Origin: CAYJII01 sp964370225
Lineage (GTDB): Bacteria > Bacillota > Clostridia > Oscillospirales > Ruminococcaceae
NCBI GenBank assembly: GCA_964370225.1
Contig: CAYJII010000013.1
Coordinates: forward strand, 1-55,759
Length of the DNA: 55,759 nucleotides
Direction: 5' to 3'
In this document: one piece after another, positions 42,695 through 49,688 of the stretch
Layout: each line of letters opens with the position of its first letter
Position numbering within the stretch: position 1 is the stretch's first letter
The notes under the pieces: generated by a model
What the model was told of the DNA's origin: nothing
Databases searched by the model: none
The model's input: the letters and a program-made list of their open reading frames with translations, nothing else
Made by a program: the position numbers and the translations under genes

Positions 42695-43744
42695 ATGAAA
42701 GATAGTTTGACAAAAATATTATTAATGTTGCTAATTATGAGTGTGTTTTTTACTGTTTTTTATTATATGGATAATGAAAACAGCACTGAAAACACTATAA
42801 TTTATAGTGCTAATAATTCTTCTGAGGATGAGAGTGAGTATTTAAACTCAAAGTATGAATATGACAATGATTACGATAATAACTACAATTACAATGGGGG
42901 AAATAACGGTTATGACCCACCGAAAATTGAAGTTAGCATGAGTGAGCACGATGAATTAATATCGTCAGAGTGGGAGGGGAATGTCCCACAAATCCAGCCT
43001 GAGGAAGAGCAAACAAGCTCTCCCACAGAAGAAAGTAGCTCCTCTATAGACGAGGATGCAAATGAAGAAGACAACTCAAAATCAGAGGAGGGAGACGCAA
43101 ATGTTTCGCAGCCTTCTAATGAAGAGGAATCCTCTAGTATGCCAGAAGTAGAAAAGCCCGACGAGCTTGTGGAAAATATTTCAGCGAAAAAAGCTGAAAT
43201 ATCGCAGAATACCCCTTTTGTGGTTTTGTTCGGTGATTATAATGTTGAAGATGAGGCTCAAAAAAATCAGATATTAAGTTATCTTGATATGTTTTCTAGT
43301 GCAATAAATAATATAGATCAAGGCATAATAAGCGGACTAAATGCGAAGGGTGTGAAGGTAAATATTTCTATAAACATACCAAATGTTAGCAGTGTCAGTG
43401 CGCAATATAGTGTAAATATTGGTAGTTCACCATCGCTGCTTTTGTATGAGATTTCGTATAGTCTTTGCATGCAACAGCTGAAAAATGCTGGCGTCCATGG
43501 ACAATTATCATCCGAGTTTTCAGCTTTAAATCCAGCTGATTTTGTCTACGGGCAACCTAATTTTGATTATATAAATCAAATGATGTTCCTATCAGTGGTG
43601 ACACAGCGCTCGCTCGAGGATGATATTTACAACACTTTTCTCTCGTTTCAAACGGGTAGTGTAGGTGCAGATCACATCAATGCAAATTCAGTCGCATACC
43701 AAAAATATCAAGTATTAATGCGATATATTTCATCATATGTTTAA
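42695..43744 (+). CDS. Exported protein resembling an inactive metallopeptidase
   Basis: A 349-residue exported protein. One helix (about 7-24) anchors it. Residues 30-160 are low complexity, rich in Asn/Tyr first and then Glu/Ser (EEESSS, SEEGD). The folded domain is about 165-349. Its layout recalls clostridial zinc metallopeptidases: where they have HExxH this protein has YEISY (251-255), followed at normal distance by SALNPADFVYG (276-286) and TQRSLEDDIYNTF (303-315), which correspond to the segment after the zinc site and the glutamate that completes it. Both histidines are replaced, so catalysis is unlikely. The relation is my reading of motifs, not a search. GGAG lies before the ATG. 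It converges on the PdaA-like gene six bases away. Confidence 0.6.
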   Translation: MKDSLTKILLMLLIMSVFFTVFYYMDNENSTENTIIYSANNSSEDESEYLNSKYEYDNDYDNNYNYNGGNNGYDPPKIEVSMSEHDELISSEWEGNVPQIQPEEEQTSSPTEESSSSIDEDANEEDNSKSEEGDANVSQPSNEEESSSMPEVEKPDELVENISAKKAEISQNTPFVVLFGDYNVEDEAQKNQILSYLDMFSSAINNIDQGIISGLNAKGVKVNISINIPNVSSVSAQYSVNIGSSPSLLLYEISYSLCMQQLKNAGVHGQLSSEFSALNPADFVYGQPNFDYINQMMFLSVVTQRSLEDDIYNTFLSFQTGSVGADHINANSVAYQKYQVLMRYISSYV

Positions 43745-43749
43745 TAGGG

Positions 43750-44739
43750 CTAAATTAGTGGTGAAAACTCGTAGCCATCTTCACGCATAGTGTCTATGAA
43801 GTCGGATAATATTTCTGTATTCGTTTTGGACACAGCGTGAAGTAAATATATAGCTCCATCATGTGCTGCTTCACATAGTCTATTATAGGCTTCGGAGTTT
43901 TCAGGCTGATTATCTACTTCCCAGTCTTTATATGCAAAGCTCCAAAAATATGTTTCATACCCCATGCTCTGTGTGAGAGCAAGCGTTCTTTCTGAAAATT
44001 CTCCTCGTGGTGGGCGGAGAGCCTCCATTGAATAGTCGAAATTTTCTTCAATATAGTCGTGTAGCAATGTGATTTCTGACTTCACTTCACTAGAACTTAT
44101 TTCGGGAAACGATGGATGGGACGAGGAATGATTGCCCACAATATGCCCTTCATCAATCATGCGAGTGATTAAATCGTGGTTTTTTTCAGCATATTCCAAC
44201 GTAACAAAAAATGTCGCGGGACAATCCTTCTCTTTAAGTACATCAAGAATTTGTGGAGTGAATCCATTTTCGTACCCCTCATCGAAAGTGAGGTGTATTT
44301 TTTTTTCGCCTTCTTTAATAAAAAAAGTATCGTATTCACCGTATATTTCTTGGTAATCAAGGCTTGCAATGGGACGATTTTCATCGTCCACATTGTGCCC
44401 TTGTCCCCAAGTTTTGATGCTATTGTCGAGACTTTCAAAATCCGTATTGCTGGCTGGCAAAACATTATTATCAGGTAAGTCAACAGCATTGTCATTATTA
44501 TCTGTCATGTCGTCATCTAGCATTTCTTCGTCATCGCTTAAAGTATCGCTTAAATCATCTTTTTCGTCGCTCATATCATCTTCAATTTTGTCCTTTTCGT
44601 CGTCTAAATCACTCATTAAATCAGATGTATCTTCCGAAAGTGTGTCGGATGTTTCATCTCCAACATCATCTTTTGAAGAGCAACTTACGATGAATAAAGA
44701 TAGCGCTAAAATTAAAGCGATTAAACTAAAATATTTCAT
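43750..44739 (-). CDS. PdaA-like polysaccharide deacetylase lipoprotein
   Basis: A 329-residue NodB-type deacetylase. The signal peptide ends in the lipobox LFIVSC with Cys20 as lipid anchor; an Asp/Glu/Ser-rich linker (about 21-90) follows, and the catalytic domain spans about 125-325. Motifs are HLTFDEGYENG, GNHSSSHPSFP (metal His-x3-His), LRPPRGEFSERTL and IYLLHAVSK. TFDEGYENG is characteristic of PdaA, which makes muramic delta-lactam in spore cortex. The long acidic linker and lipoprotein anchor are additions not found in Bacillus PdaA. ATG 44739 is chosen since GGAG lies before it; an in-frame ATG at 44751 lacks a site. Confidence 0.85.
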   Translation of the reverse strand: MKYFSLIALILALSLFIVSCSSKDDVGDETSDTLSEDTSDLMSDLDDEKDKIEDDMSDEKDDLSDTLSDDEEMLDDDMTDNNDNAVDLPDNNVLPASNTDFESLDNSIKTWGQGHNVDDENRPIASLDYQEIYGEYDTFFIKEGEKKIHLTFDEGYENGFTPQILDVLKEKDCPATFFVTLEYAEKNHDLITRMIDEGHIVGNHSSSHPSFPEISSSEVKSEITLLHDYIEENFDYSMEALRPPRGEFSERTLALTQSMGYETYFWSFAYKDWEVDNQPENSEAYNRLCEAAHDGAIYLLHAVSKTNTEILSDFIDTMREDGYEFSPLI

Positions 44740-44745
44740 AAAATT

Positions 44746-44768
44746 CTCCATTCTGCCATTGAATAGGC
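44746..44768 (-). promoter_or_regulatory. Leader hairpin followed by AGAATGGAG (pdaA-like)
   Basis: Minus strand: a weak three-base stem GCC/GGC with an eight-base loop, then AGAATGGAG before the ATG at 44739. The weakest of the four examples of this arrangement. Confidence 0.3.
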
Positions 44769-44776
44769 TACTGCTA

Positions 44777-44805
44777 ATTGTATTCAGTCAGTTTTATTGT
44801 GACAA
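44777..44805 (-). promoter_or_regulatory. Promoter of the PdaA-like gene
   Basis: Minus strand: TTGTCA, 17-base spacer, TACAAT. This looks like a vegetative promoter and not the forespore SigG type expected for pdaA. Confidence 0.55.
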
Positions 44806-44896
44806 TTTTATTTTTTGCTCATAATAATTAATTATACTTTACTTAATTTGGATGTGAATATCTTCAGTTTGCTTTGTATAAAATAAAAAAAATTTA

Positions 44897-44934
44897 AAAA
44901 ACTGATACAGATTTAACATCTGCATCAGTTTTAA
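44897..44934 (-). terminator. Terminator of the sulfatase gene
   Basis: Minus strand: stem AAAACTGATGCAGAT paired with ATCTGTATCAGTTTT (one mismatch), followed by a T-rich run. Confidence 0.85.
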
Positions 44935-44977
44935 ATAATAAATTTTGCGTATATAATATGTGGTGAAATATGCAAGT

Positions 44978-46372
44978 CTATGCCGTAAAGTCTGGGTTAG
45001 CTTCTGGGAAAAGTGCGTTTACATGAGTTTGCCAATTTTTTAAAAGGAGTTTTAACTCCTCAAATTTCACTATGTCAACTTCAGAAATATCGTTTTTCTC
45101 TCCGATGTCCTCGCTTAGGTTGTACATCTCATAATGCTCATCTTCAAAAAATTCGATGAGCTTATAGTCCCCAAACCGAACGACACTTCCGGGTGTACTG
45201 CCTTGGTTGCCATAGTGTGGATAATGCCAAAAAATTGCGCGCTCACTAATATTTCCGCCATTAAAAATAGGGATTAAGCTCTCGCCATCAATTTCACAAT
45301 CAAAGATTTCTGCACCACAAGCCTCTGCAATTGTGGAGAAAATATCGGGAGTAGTAACAGCGATATCACATGTAGTATTGCTATTAATTTTACCAGGCCA
45401 CGAGCAAAGTAGTGGTACTCGTATGCCGCCATCTTTTGTCCAACCTTTGCCCTCGGCAACAGGTAGATTGCAAGTAGGTGAGCCTTCTGCGGTAGAAAGT
45501 CCACCGTTGTCAGAACTGAAAATGATGAGAGTGTTATCAAGCTCACCTTTTTCTTTTAGTGCAGCTACTAATTTGCCAATATTTTCATCAAGATTATAGA
45601 CTAGTGCAGCATAAGCAGGGTCGGATTGGATAACTCTGCGCGTTACTCGTAGATGCTTCTTGTGCTCTGTTGGGAAAGCTTCGCCTTCTACTAGCGGATT
45701 GATTTTGTCAAGTCCAAGTTTTTTTGCTTTCTCTTCAAAATAAGTAATATCTTTTATCGGTGCTTGAATTGGGGTGTGTACAGCATAATGCCATAAATTT
45801 AGAAAAAATGGCGTATCATCGTTATGTTTGATGAGAGCAATTGCTTCATCTGTAATTCGGTCAGTTAAAAATTCTCCATCTGCACCCTCGCTCAAAGTAG
45901 GTATACCGTATGGGCTGAAATATCCATTATACGGATTGCCCCAGCGACAGCCAGCAATATTTACATCAAAACCAAATTTTTGTGGATAAAATTCAGCCTC
46001 GCCCAAATGCCATTTTCCGACATGCCATGTGTTGTAGCCACATTCTTTTAGATAATGAGCTATGGTTTTAGCATCTTTGGGAAGATGCTTTAGATAAGGG
46101 GTGTCTATGAGTTTACCTTTGCATGGATGAGTGTGTCCGTCGCCGTCAATCCAGTCGGTAACACCAATTTTTGCGGGATATTTCCCAGTAAGCATACTAG
46201 CGCGACTGGGGGAACACACAGGGCATGATGCATATGCGTTAGTGAACATTATGCCACTTTCACGCAACTTATCGATGTTGGGGGTCTCATAAAATTCGCT
46301 GCCTGCGCATGCGATATCTTTATATCCCATATCATCAATAAAAATAAACACTATATTTGGTTTTTTTATCAT
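44978..46372 (-). CDS. Type I sulfatase
   Basis: A 464-residue sulfatase of the alkaline phosphatase superfamily. The N-terminal metal-binding pair is FIDDMGY (D13, D14); the signature CSPSRASMLTGKYP contains Cys53, which must be converted to formylglycine. Further metal and substrate residues are in WHVGKWHLGE, LWHYAVHTPIQAP and FSSDNGG. No signal peptide is seen, so it would act on sulfated sugars taken into the cell. In an anaerobe the Cys-type enzyme requires the radical SAM maturase anSME, which is not in this window. ATG 46372 has GGAG nine bases upstream; a GTG at 46381 does not. Confidence 0.93.
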   Translation of the reverse strand: MIKKPNIVFIFIDDMGYKDIACAGSEFYETPNIDKLRESGIMFTNAYASCPVCSPSRASMLTGKYPAKIGVTDWIDGDGHTHPCKGKLIDTPYLKHLPKDAKTIAHYLKECGYNTWHVGKWHLGEAEFYPQKFGFDVNIAGCRWGNPYNGYFSPYGIPTLSEGADGEFLTDRITDEAIALIKHNDDTPFFLNLWHYAVHTPIQAPIKDITYFEEKAKKLGLDKINPLVEGEAFPTEHKKHLRVTRRVIQSDPAYAALVYNLDENIGKLVAALKEKGELDNTLIIFSSDNGGLSTAEGSPTCNLPVAEGKGWTKDGGIRVPLLCSWPGKINSNTTCDIAVTTPDIFSTIAEACGAEIFDCEIDGESLIPIFNGGNISERAIFWHYPHYGNQGSTPGSVVRFGDYKLIEFFEDEHYEMYNLSEDIGEKNDISEVDIVKFEELKLLLKNWQTHVNALFPEANPDFTA

Positions 46373-46423
46373 AGTATACACTCCATTTCCAATATTTACT
46401 TTAGTGAAAAATGCAATAAGTAA

Positions 46424-46451
46424 ATCATATCACGAAAATATTGTAATGTAA
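46424..46451 (-). promoter_or_regulatory. Possible promoter of the sulfatase gene
   Basis: Minus strand: TTACAT, 16-base spacer, TATGAT, about 50 bases before the start. Confidence 0.45.
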
Positions 46452-46473
46452 ATATATTTCTTAAATAGGCAGT

Positions 46474-46510
46474 GAAAGAGGCATATGACTAAAAGTCATA
46501 TGCCTCTTTC
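46474..46510 (-). terminator. Terminator of the sigma/anti-sigma operon
   Basis: Perfect 17-base stem GAAAGAGGCATATGACT and its complement, three-base loop; lacks a clear T tract, so efficiency is uncertain. Confidence 0.65.
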
Positions 46511-46550
46511 GTGGGGGGTTAGTTTATTATTATCTTAGGAGTTTTTAAAA

Positions 46551-48017
46551 TTAATCGTCGTCGCCATCGTCGTTATCATCGTCATTGTCGTCGTCATCGT
46601 CATTATCGTCATCGATATCGTCGTTGTCGTCGTCATCATCATTGTCATCATCATCGTTGTCGTCGTCATTGTCGTCATCATCATTGTTTGGTTGTGGGGT
46701 TACAGTTGGAGCAGTTTGTTGATTATCGTCGTCATCGTTGTCATCATCGTCATTGTCATCATTAGTTTCGATGTCAGCTTTAATGATTGCGCCTGTTAGT
46801 GCATCGATTTCGTAATCATATTCGTTAGCTCCAGCTTTGAAGTCTATTTCGTAGTAGTAAGCATCATTGTTTTCGTCTAATTCAACTTTTTCCATGATAG
46901 CGTCAGCAGCGTTTACTGCAGCGTGTGCAAGAGCAGCGTCGATAGCAGCTTGTTCTGTGATAATGCCAGTTGGGATAACATCGTCATCATTATCGTCCAT
47001 GTCATCGTCAGTATCATCGTCATTTAAGTCGCTCTCAGCTTTAACGATTTCGCTAGTTAGTGCGTTGATGTCGTATTCATATTCAGTTGTTCCAACTGTA
47101 AATTCTACTTCATATACAAAGATACCATCTTCAACATCAAATTCAGTTGACACATCTGTAGGAGTAGCGTCAGCTAAACCAGCGTGTGCTAATGCAGCAG
47201 TAAGAGCAGCTTGTGAACCAATGTATCCGCCTTCGCTAGGAGTGCCTGTAACTGTAACATTTGTGCTTAAATCTCTGTTTTCTGATGATGCTAGAAGATT
47301 TAACTCGTCAATATTAAGTGTTACTAAATCATCAACTAATAGAGTGCTATCGCTATCCATTAAATCTTTAATTAGTTTTGCTTTACCTTCTGAGATATTG
47401 TATTTAACTGCTAGTTCAGTTACTGAAGTGTCAGTGTCATCAATCTCTTGGAATAAAACAGAAGTTTGAGTGTTGTTTTGAGCGAAAACGCTATTAACAA
47501 TTTGTGTTAACTCAGCTTTTTTTGCATCATCGATATCGCTATCTTCTAATGAGAACAAAATTGAGTTAGAAGTGTCGTTCATAAAACCGTGTTGGTACAT
47601 AGCGCCAGCCAAAGCGTTCATTGCGATGTCAAAATCTGTACCAGTTAAATCCATAGTATCTAAAACAGTTGTTGCATCAGCGTTTAAAGCGTTAACTTCT
47701 AATATTTTATCATTACGTGAAACAGTAACTGAAAAGCTTGGATTAACATCAATTCCTAATACAAATGAAGGTGCAGTCATGTAAGCGTTATAGCCGTATG
47801 TGCCTCCTATTACTATTGCAGCAGCAGCTGCGCACGATGCTAATACTTTAATAAATGAATTTCTTTTTTTAGTTGTTGTAGTCATAATAATTACCTCTCT
47901 ATCACTCTCTATACAAGCTTCGAGGATAGCATCAAAATTATCAGGTGGCATAGTTGAGACAACAGCTTTTTTAATTTTTTCATTAACCTTGATTTCATTA
48001 ATATCTTTTATACTCAT
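46551..48017 (-). CDS. RsgI-like anti-sigma factor with PepSY repeats and Asp/Asn tail
   Basis: A 488-residue membrane protein. Residues 1-50 are cytoplasmic and probably hold the sigma factor. A helix lies at about 56-73. The outside part starts with an RsgI-like middle domain (VLGIDVNPSFSVTV, 87-100), followed by two PepSY-type repeats (about 265-328 and 354-415, with EYEYDINALTSEIVKA and EYDYEIDALTGAIIKA). An acidic spacer (331-347) and the last 70 residues are nearly pure Asp/Asn. PepSY domains can inhibit proteases; the tail could bind Ca2+ or wall polymers. One base separates it from the upstream sigma gene stop, so the pair is coupled. In RsgI systems the outside domain senses polysaccharides; the ligand here is unknown. 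Confidence 0.78.
   Translation of the reverse strand: MSIKDINEIKVNEKIKKAVVSTMPPDNFDAILEACIESDREVIIMTTTTKKRNSFIKVLASCAAAAAIVIGGTYGYNAYMTAPSFVLGIDVNPSFSVTVSRNDKILEVNALNADATTVLDTMDLTGTDFDIAMNALAGAMYQHGFMNDTSNSILFSLEDSDIDDAKKAELTQIVNSVFAQNNTQTSVLFQEIDDTDTSVTELAVKYNISEGKAKLIKDLMDSDSTLLVDDLVTLNIDELNLLASSENRDLSTNVTVTGTPSEGGYIGSQAALTAALAHAGLADATPTDVSTEFDVEDGIFVYEVEFTVGTTEYEYDINALTSEIVKAESDLNDDDTDDDMDDNDDDVIPTGIITEQAAIDAALAHAAVNAADAIMEKVELDENNDAYYYEIDFKAGANEYDYEIDALTGAIIKADIETNDDNDDDDNDDDDNQQTAPTVTPQPNNDDDDNDDDNDDDDNDDDDDNDDIDDDNDDDDDNDDDNDDGDDD
46554..46688. repeat. Low-complexity Asp/Asn-coding repeat
   Basis: On the plus strand a run of GTC, ATC and GTT triplets, coding for Asp and Asn on the minus strand. 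Near-repeats of nine to fifteen bases make it prone to slippage in triplet steps, so tail length may vary between strains. Confidence 0.85.
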
Positions 48018-48018
48018 A

Positions 48019-48600
48019 CTAGCTATCCTCCTTTAGAATTTTTTGGATTTTTTGAATAGCACGGTTATATTTTGAAAGAACAGTTGGTAATTTTAAACCC
48101 ATCACCTGAGCAATCTCTTTATGTTTCAGTCCACTTACAGCATGTAAAATAACGATTTGCCTACTCTCGTCGGATAATTGTGTCAACGCGTTGTGCAGTA
48201 TTATTTTATCTTCACTGTCTGAATTTGGACTTATGTGAGGCAGCATGTGGCTGCTTTCTTCGATATCAGTAAGAACTGTACGTTTAGACTCACGTATTTT
48301 CATAAGCGCTAGGTTGCGTGTGATTGTTAGTATCCACGCCATTGGTTTTCCCTGTGGCTTATAGGTTGCTGCTGATGAATAGATTTTTACAAATGCATCT
48401 TGCAAAATATCTTGTGCGGCTTGAGGATCCTTCAAGATGGAGTAAGCAAAACCATAAACTGATTTATTTGTTAATTCGTAAAGCGTCTTAAATGCCTCTT
48501 TATCTTTGTTAGCAATTTGCTTTATCAAGTCTTCGTTTATTTCAGTTGTATGTTTTGGCTTAGTGTTTTCATGTATCATCGACGTCGTAAATAAAAACAT
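48019..48600 (-). CDS. ECF-type RNA polymerase sigma factor
   Basis: A 193-residue ECF sigma factor. Region 2 is visible as DKEAFKTLYELTNKSVYGFAYS (shortened: EAFKTLYELT) and PQAAQDILQDAFVKIY, with WILTITRNLALMKIRE as the -10 recognition helix area; region 4 has LSDESRQIVILHAVSGLKHKEIAQVMGL (within it the HTH KHKEIAQVMGLKLPTV). It should direct RNA polymerase to a small regulon when released from the membrane anti-sigma encoded one base downstream. AAGGGAG precedes the ATG. Its own promoter looks SigA-like; I found no clear ECF autoregulatory promoter, so feedback may be absent or use an unknown consensus. Confidence 0.92.
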   Translation of the reverse strand: MFLFTTSMIHENTKPKHTTEINEDLIKQIANKDKEAFKTLYELTNKSVYGFAYSILKDPQAAQDILQDAFVKIYSSAATYKPQGKPMAWILTITRNLALMKIRESKRTVLTDIEESSHMLPHISPNSDSEDKIILHNALTQLSDESRQIVILHAVSGLKHKEIAQVMGLKLPTVLSKYNRAIQKIQKILKEDS

Positions 48601-48698
48601 TTTTTTCTCCCTTTCACTATATTAATGTCGCAGAGGTTCATTTTATTGCACTTAATAAAAAAAATTTTTAAAAAGTTGTTTTTTAATTGCGCTCTTAC

Positions 48699-48727
48699 AT
48701 TATAATACATATAAAAACTTTTTTCAA
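48699..48727 (-). promoter_or_regulatory. Promoter of the sigma/anti-sigma operon
   Basis: Minus strand: TTGAAA, 17-base spacer, TATAAT; leader of about 90 bases. Confidence 0.75.
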
Positions 48728-48843
48728 TTTATTTAGCAATATAAATGTTGAAACTATATATTTTAATAAACTAGGGGGTAGTTTATGGATTATTTTTGTG
48801 TTTAAGCGTCATCAAAACCGCATGATAGTACGGATAAATTCAT

Positions 48844-48872
48844 TTGACAAATACAAAGCTATGGTATAAAAT
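48844..48872 (+). promoter_or_regulatory. Promoter of the flavoprotein-GH32 operon
   Basis: TTGACA, 17-base spacer, TAAAAT. It would give a leader of about 180 bases with a long hairpin (48895-48960). Confidence 0.75.
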
Positions 48873-48894
48873 AAAGTACATAATAGTTGGCTGT

Positions 48895-48960
48895 GGCGCT
48901 TATCAAAAACTATAGTACCGATGAATTCTGTGTTTATGGTGTGCGGTTTTGATATGCGCC
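48895..48960 (+). promoter_or_regulatory. Long leader hairpin before the flavoprotein gene
   Basis: GGCGCTTATCAAAA pairs with TTTTGATATGCGCC (13 of 14 positions), loop of 38 bases, followed by TTAATTTTTAC. It could be a leader attenuator, an unknown ligand-binding RNA or a decayed repeat. The right arm also matches the upstream repeat at 48811-48822 (ATCAAAACCGCA), giving an alternative pairing at DNA level. Confidence 0.45.
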
Positions 48961-49058
48961 TTAATTTTTACTTTAATATCCGATGATTATATAAAACATT
49001 CAAAGGATATACTAAAAGGAACATATAATTATTAATAATATAATAAGGGGAAATTATC

Positions 49059-49676
49059 ATGAAAGTTATTGCACTAAACGGAAGTCCCAAAAAAAACGGG
49101 AACACATTCACCTCGCTAAACCTAATGTCGGATGTTTTTGCAGAAAATGGCATAGATTACGAAATAATACACCTTGGAGTTAAGCCACTCAGCGGATGTA
49201 TTGCTTGTGGTAAATGCGATAGGGATGCAGGCAAATGTGTTATTGCAAACGATAGTTTTAATGAAATTGCGCAAAAGTTAGCGAGCGCAGACGGTATTAT
49301 TATCGGTTCACCTGTTTACTATGGTGGGATTGCTGGTAGTTTGAAATGCTTCTTAGACAGATTTTTTTATACAAATACAAAAAAACTATATTACAAGCCT
49401 GTGGCAGCTGTCTGTTCTTTAAGACGCAGCGGCGGTGTGGGCACTTTTAACCAACTGAATAACTATTTCTCACTATCTCGTTCACTTGTTGTTCCGACCT
49501 CGTATTGGAGTGCGTTTCATGGATGTGAACCAGGTGAAGTTGAGCAAGACTTAGAAGCGTGGGACTGCGTAAAAGAAGTAGCAACAAATATGAGCTGGTT
49601 ACTAAATGTATTTGATAAAACCGAAGTTCCACTTCCGAAAGTAGCGACAAGACGTTTTATGAATTTTATCAGATAA
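49059..49676 (+). CDS. Flavodoxin-like NAD(P)H-dependent FMN reductase
   Basis: A 205-residue flavoprotein of the NADPH-dependent FMN reductase/iron-sulfur flavoprotein superfamily. The phosphate-binding loop is LNGSPKKNGNT at the N-terminus. A cysteine cluster follows (SGCIACGKCDRDAGKC), similar to proteins that bind a 4Fe-4S cluster, and then IIIGSPVYYGGIAGSLKCFLDR, which contacts flavin. It may transfer electrons or reduce quinones or metal ions; the substrate is open. AAGGGG lies eight bases before the ATG. The GH32 gene starts 12 bases after its stop, so they are co-translated. Confidence 0.9.
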   Translation: MKVIALNGSPKKNGNTFTSLNLMSDVFAENGIDYEIIHLGVKPLSGCIACGKCDRDAGKCVIANDSFNEIAQKLASADGIIIGSPVYYGGIAGSLKCFLDRFFYTNTKKLYYKPVAAVCSLRRSGGVGTFNQLNNYFSLSRSLVVPTSYWSAFHGCEPGEVEQDLEAWDCVKEVATNMSWLLNVFDKTEVPLPKVATRRFMNFIR

Positions 49677-49688
49677 GTGAGGATTAGT

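Larger units (their letters stand above)
48601..49058. other. Intergenic region with motif repeats
   Basis: No gene is supported. It holds the promoter of the sigma operon (48699-48727, leftward), the promoter of the flavoprotein gene (48844-48872, rightward) and three copies of an ATCAAAA-based motif: two imperfect direct repeats (48806-48843 and 48896-48930) and an inverted copy (48942-48959). Confidence 0.6.

Noticed and set aside
46554..46766. Triplet-rich repeat as a possible CRISPR or VNTR array
   Set aside because: No constant repeat with unique spacers; it is a coding Asp/Asn tract in frame with the anti-sigma gene.
46867..47469. 200-codon plus-strand frame opposite the anti-sigma gene
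   Set aside because: Ser/Val/Ala-rich shadow created by the GAT/GAC/AAC-rich coding strand.
48687..48869. 60-codon plus-strand frame in the intergenic region
   Set aside because: No ribosome-binding site, overlaps two promoters and the repeat copies, no similarity recognised.
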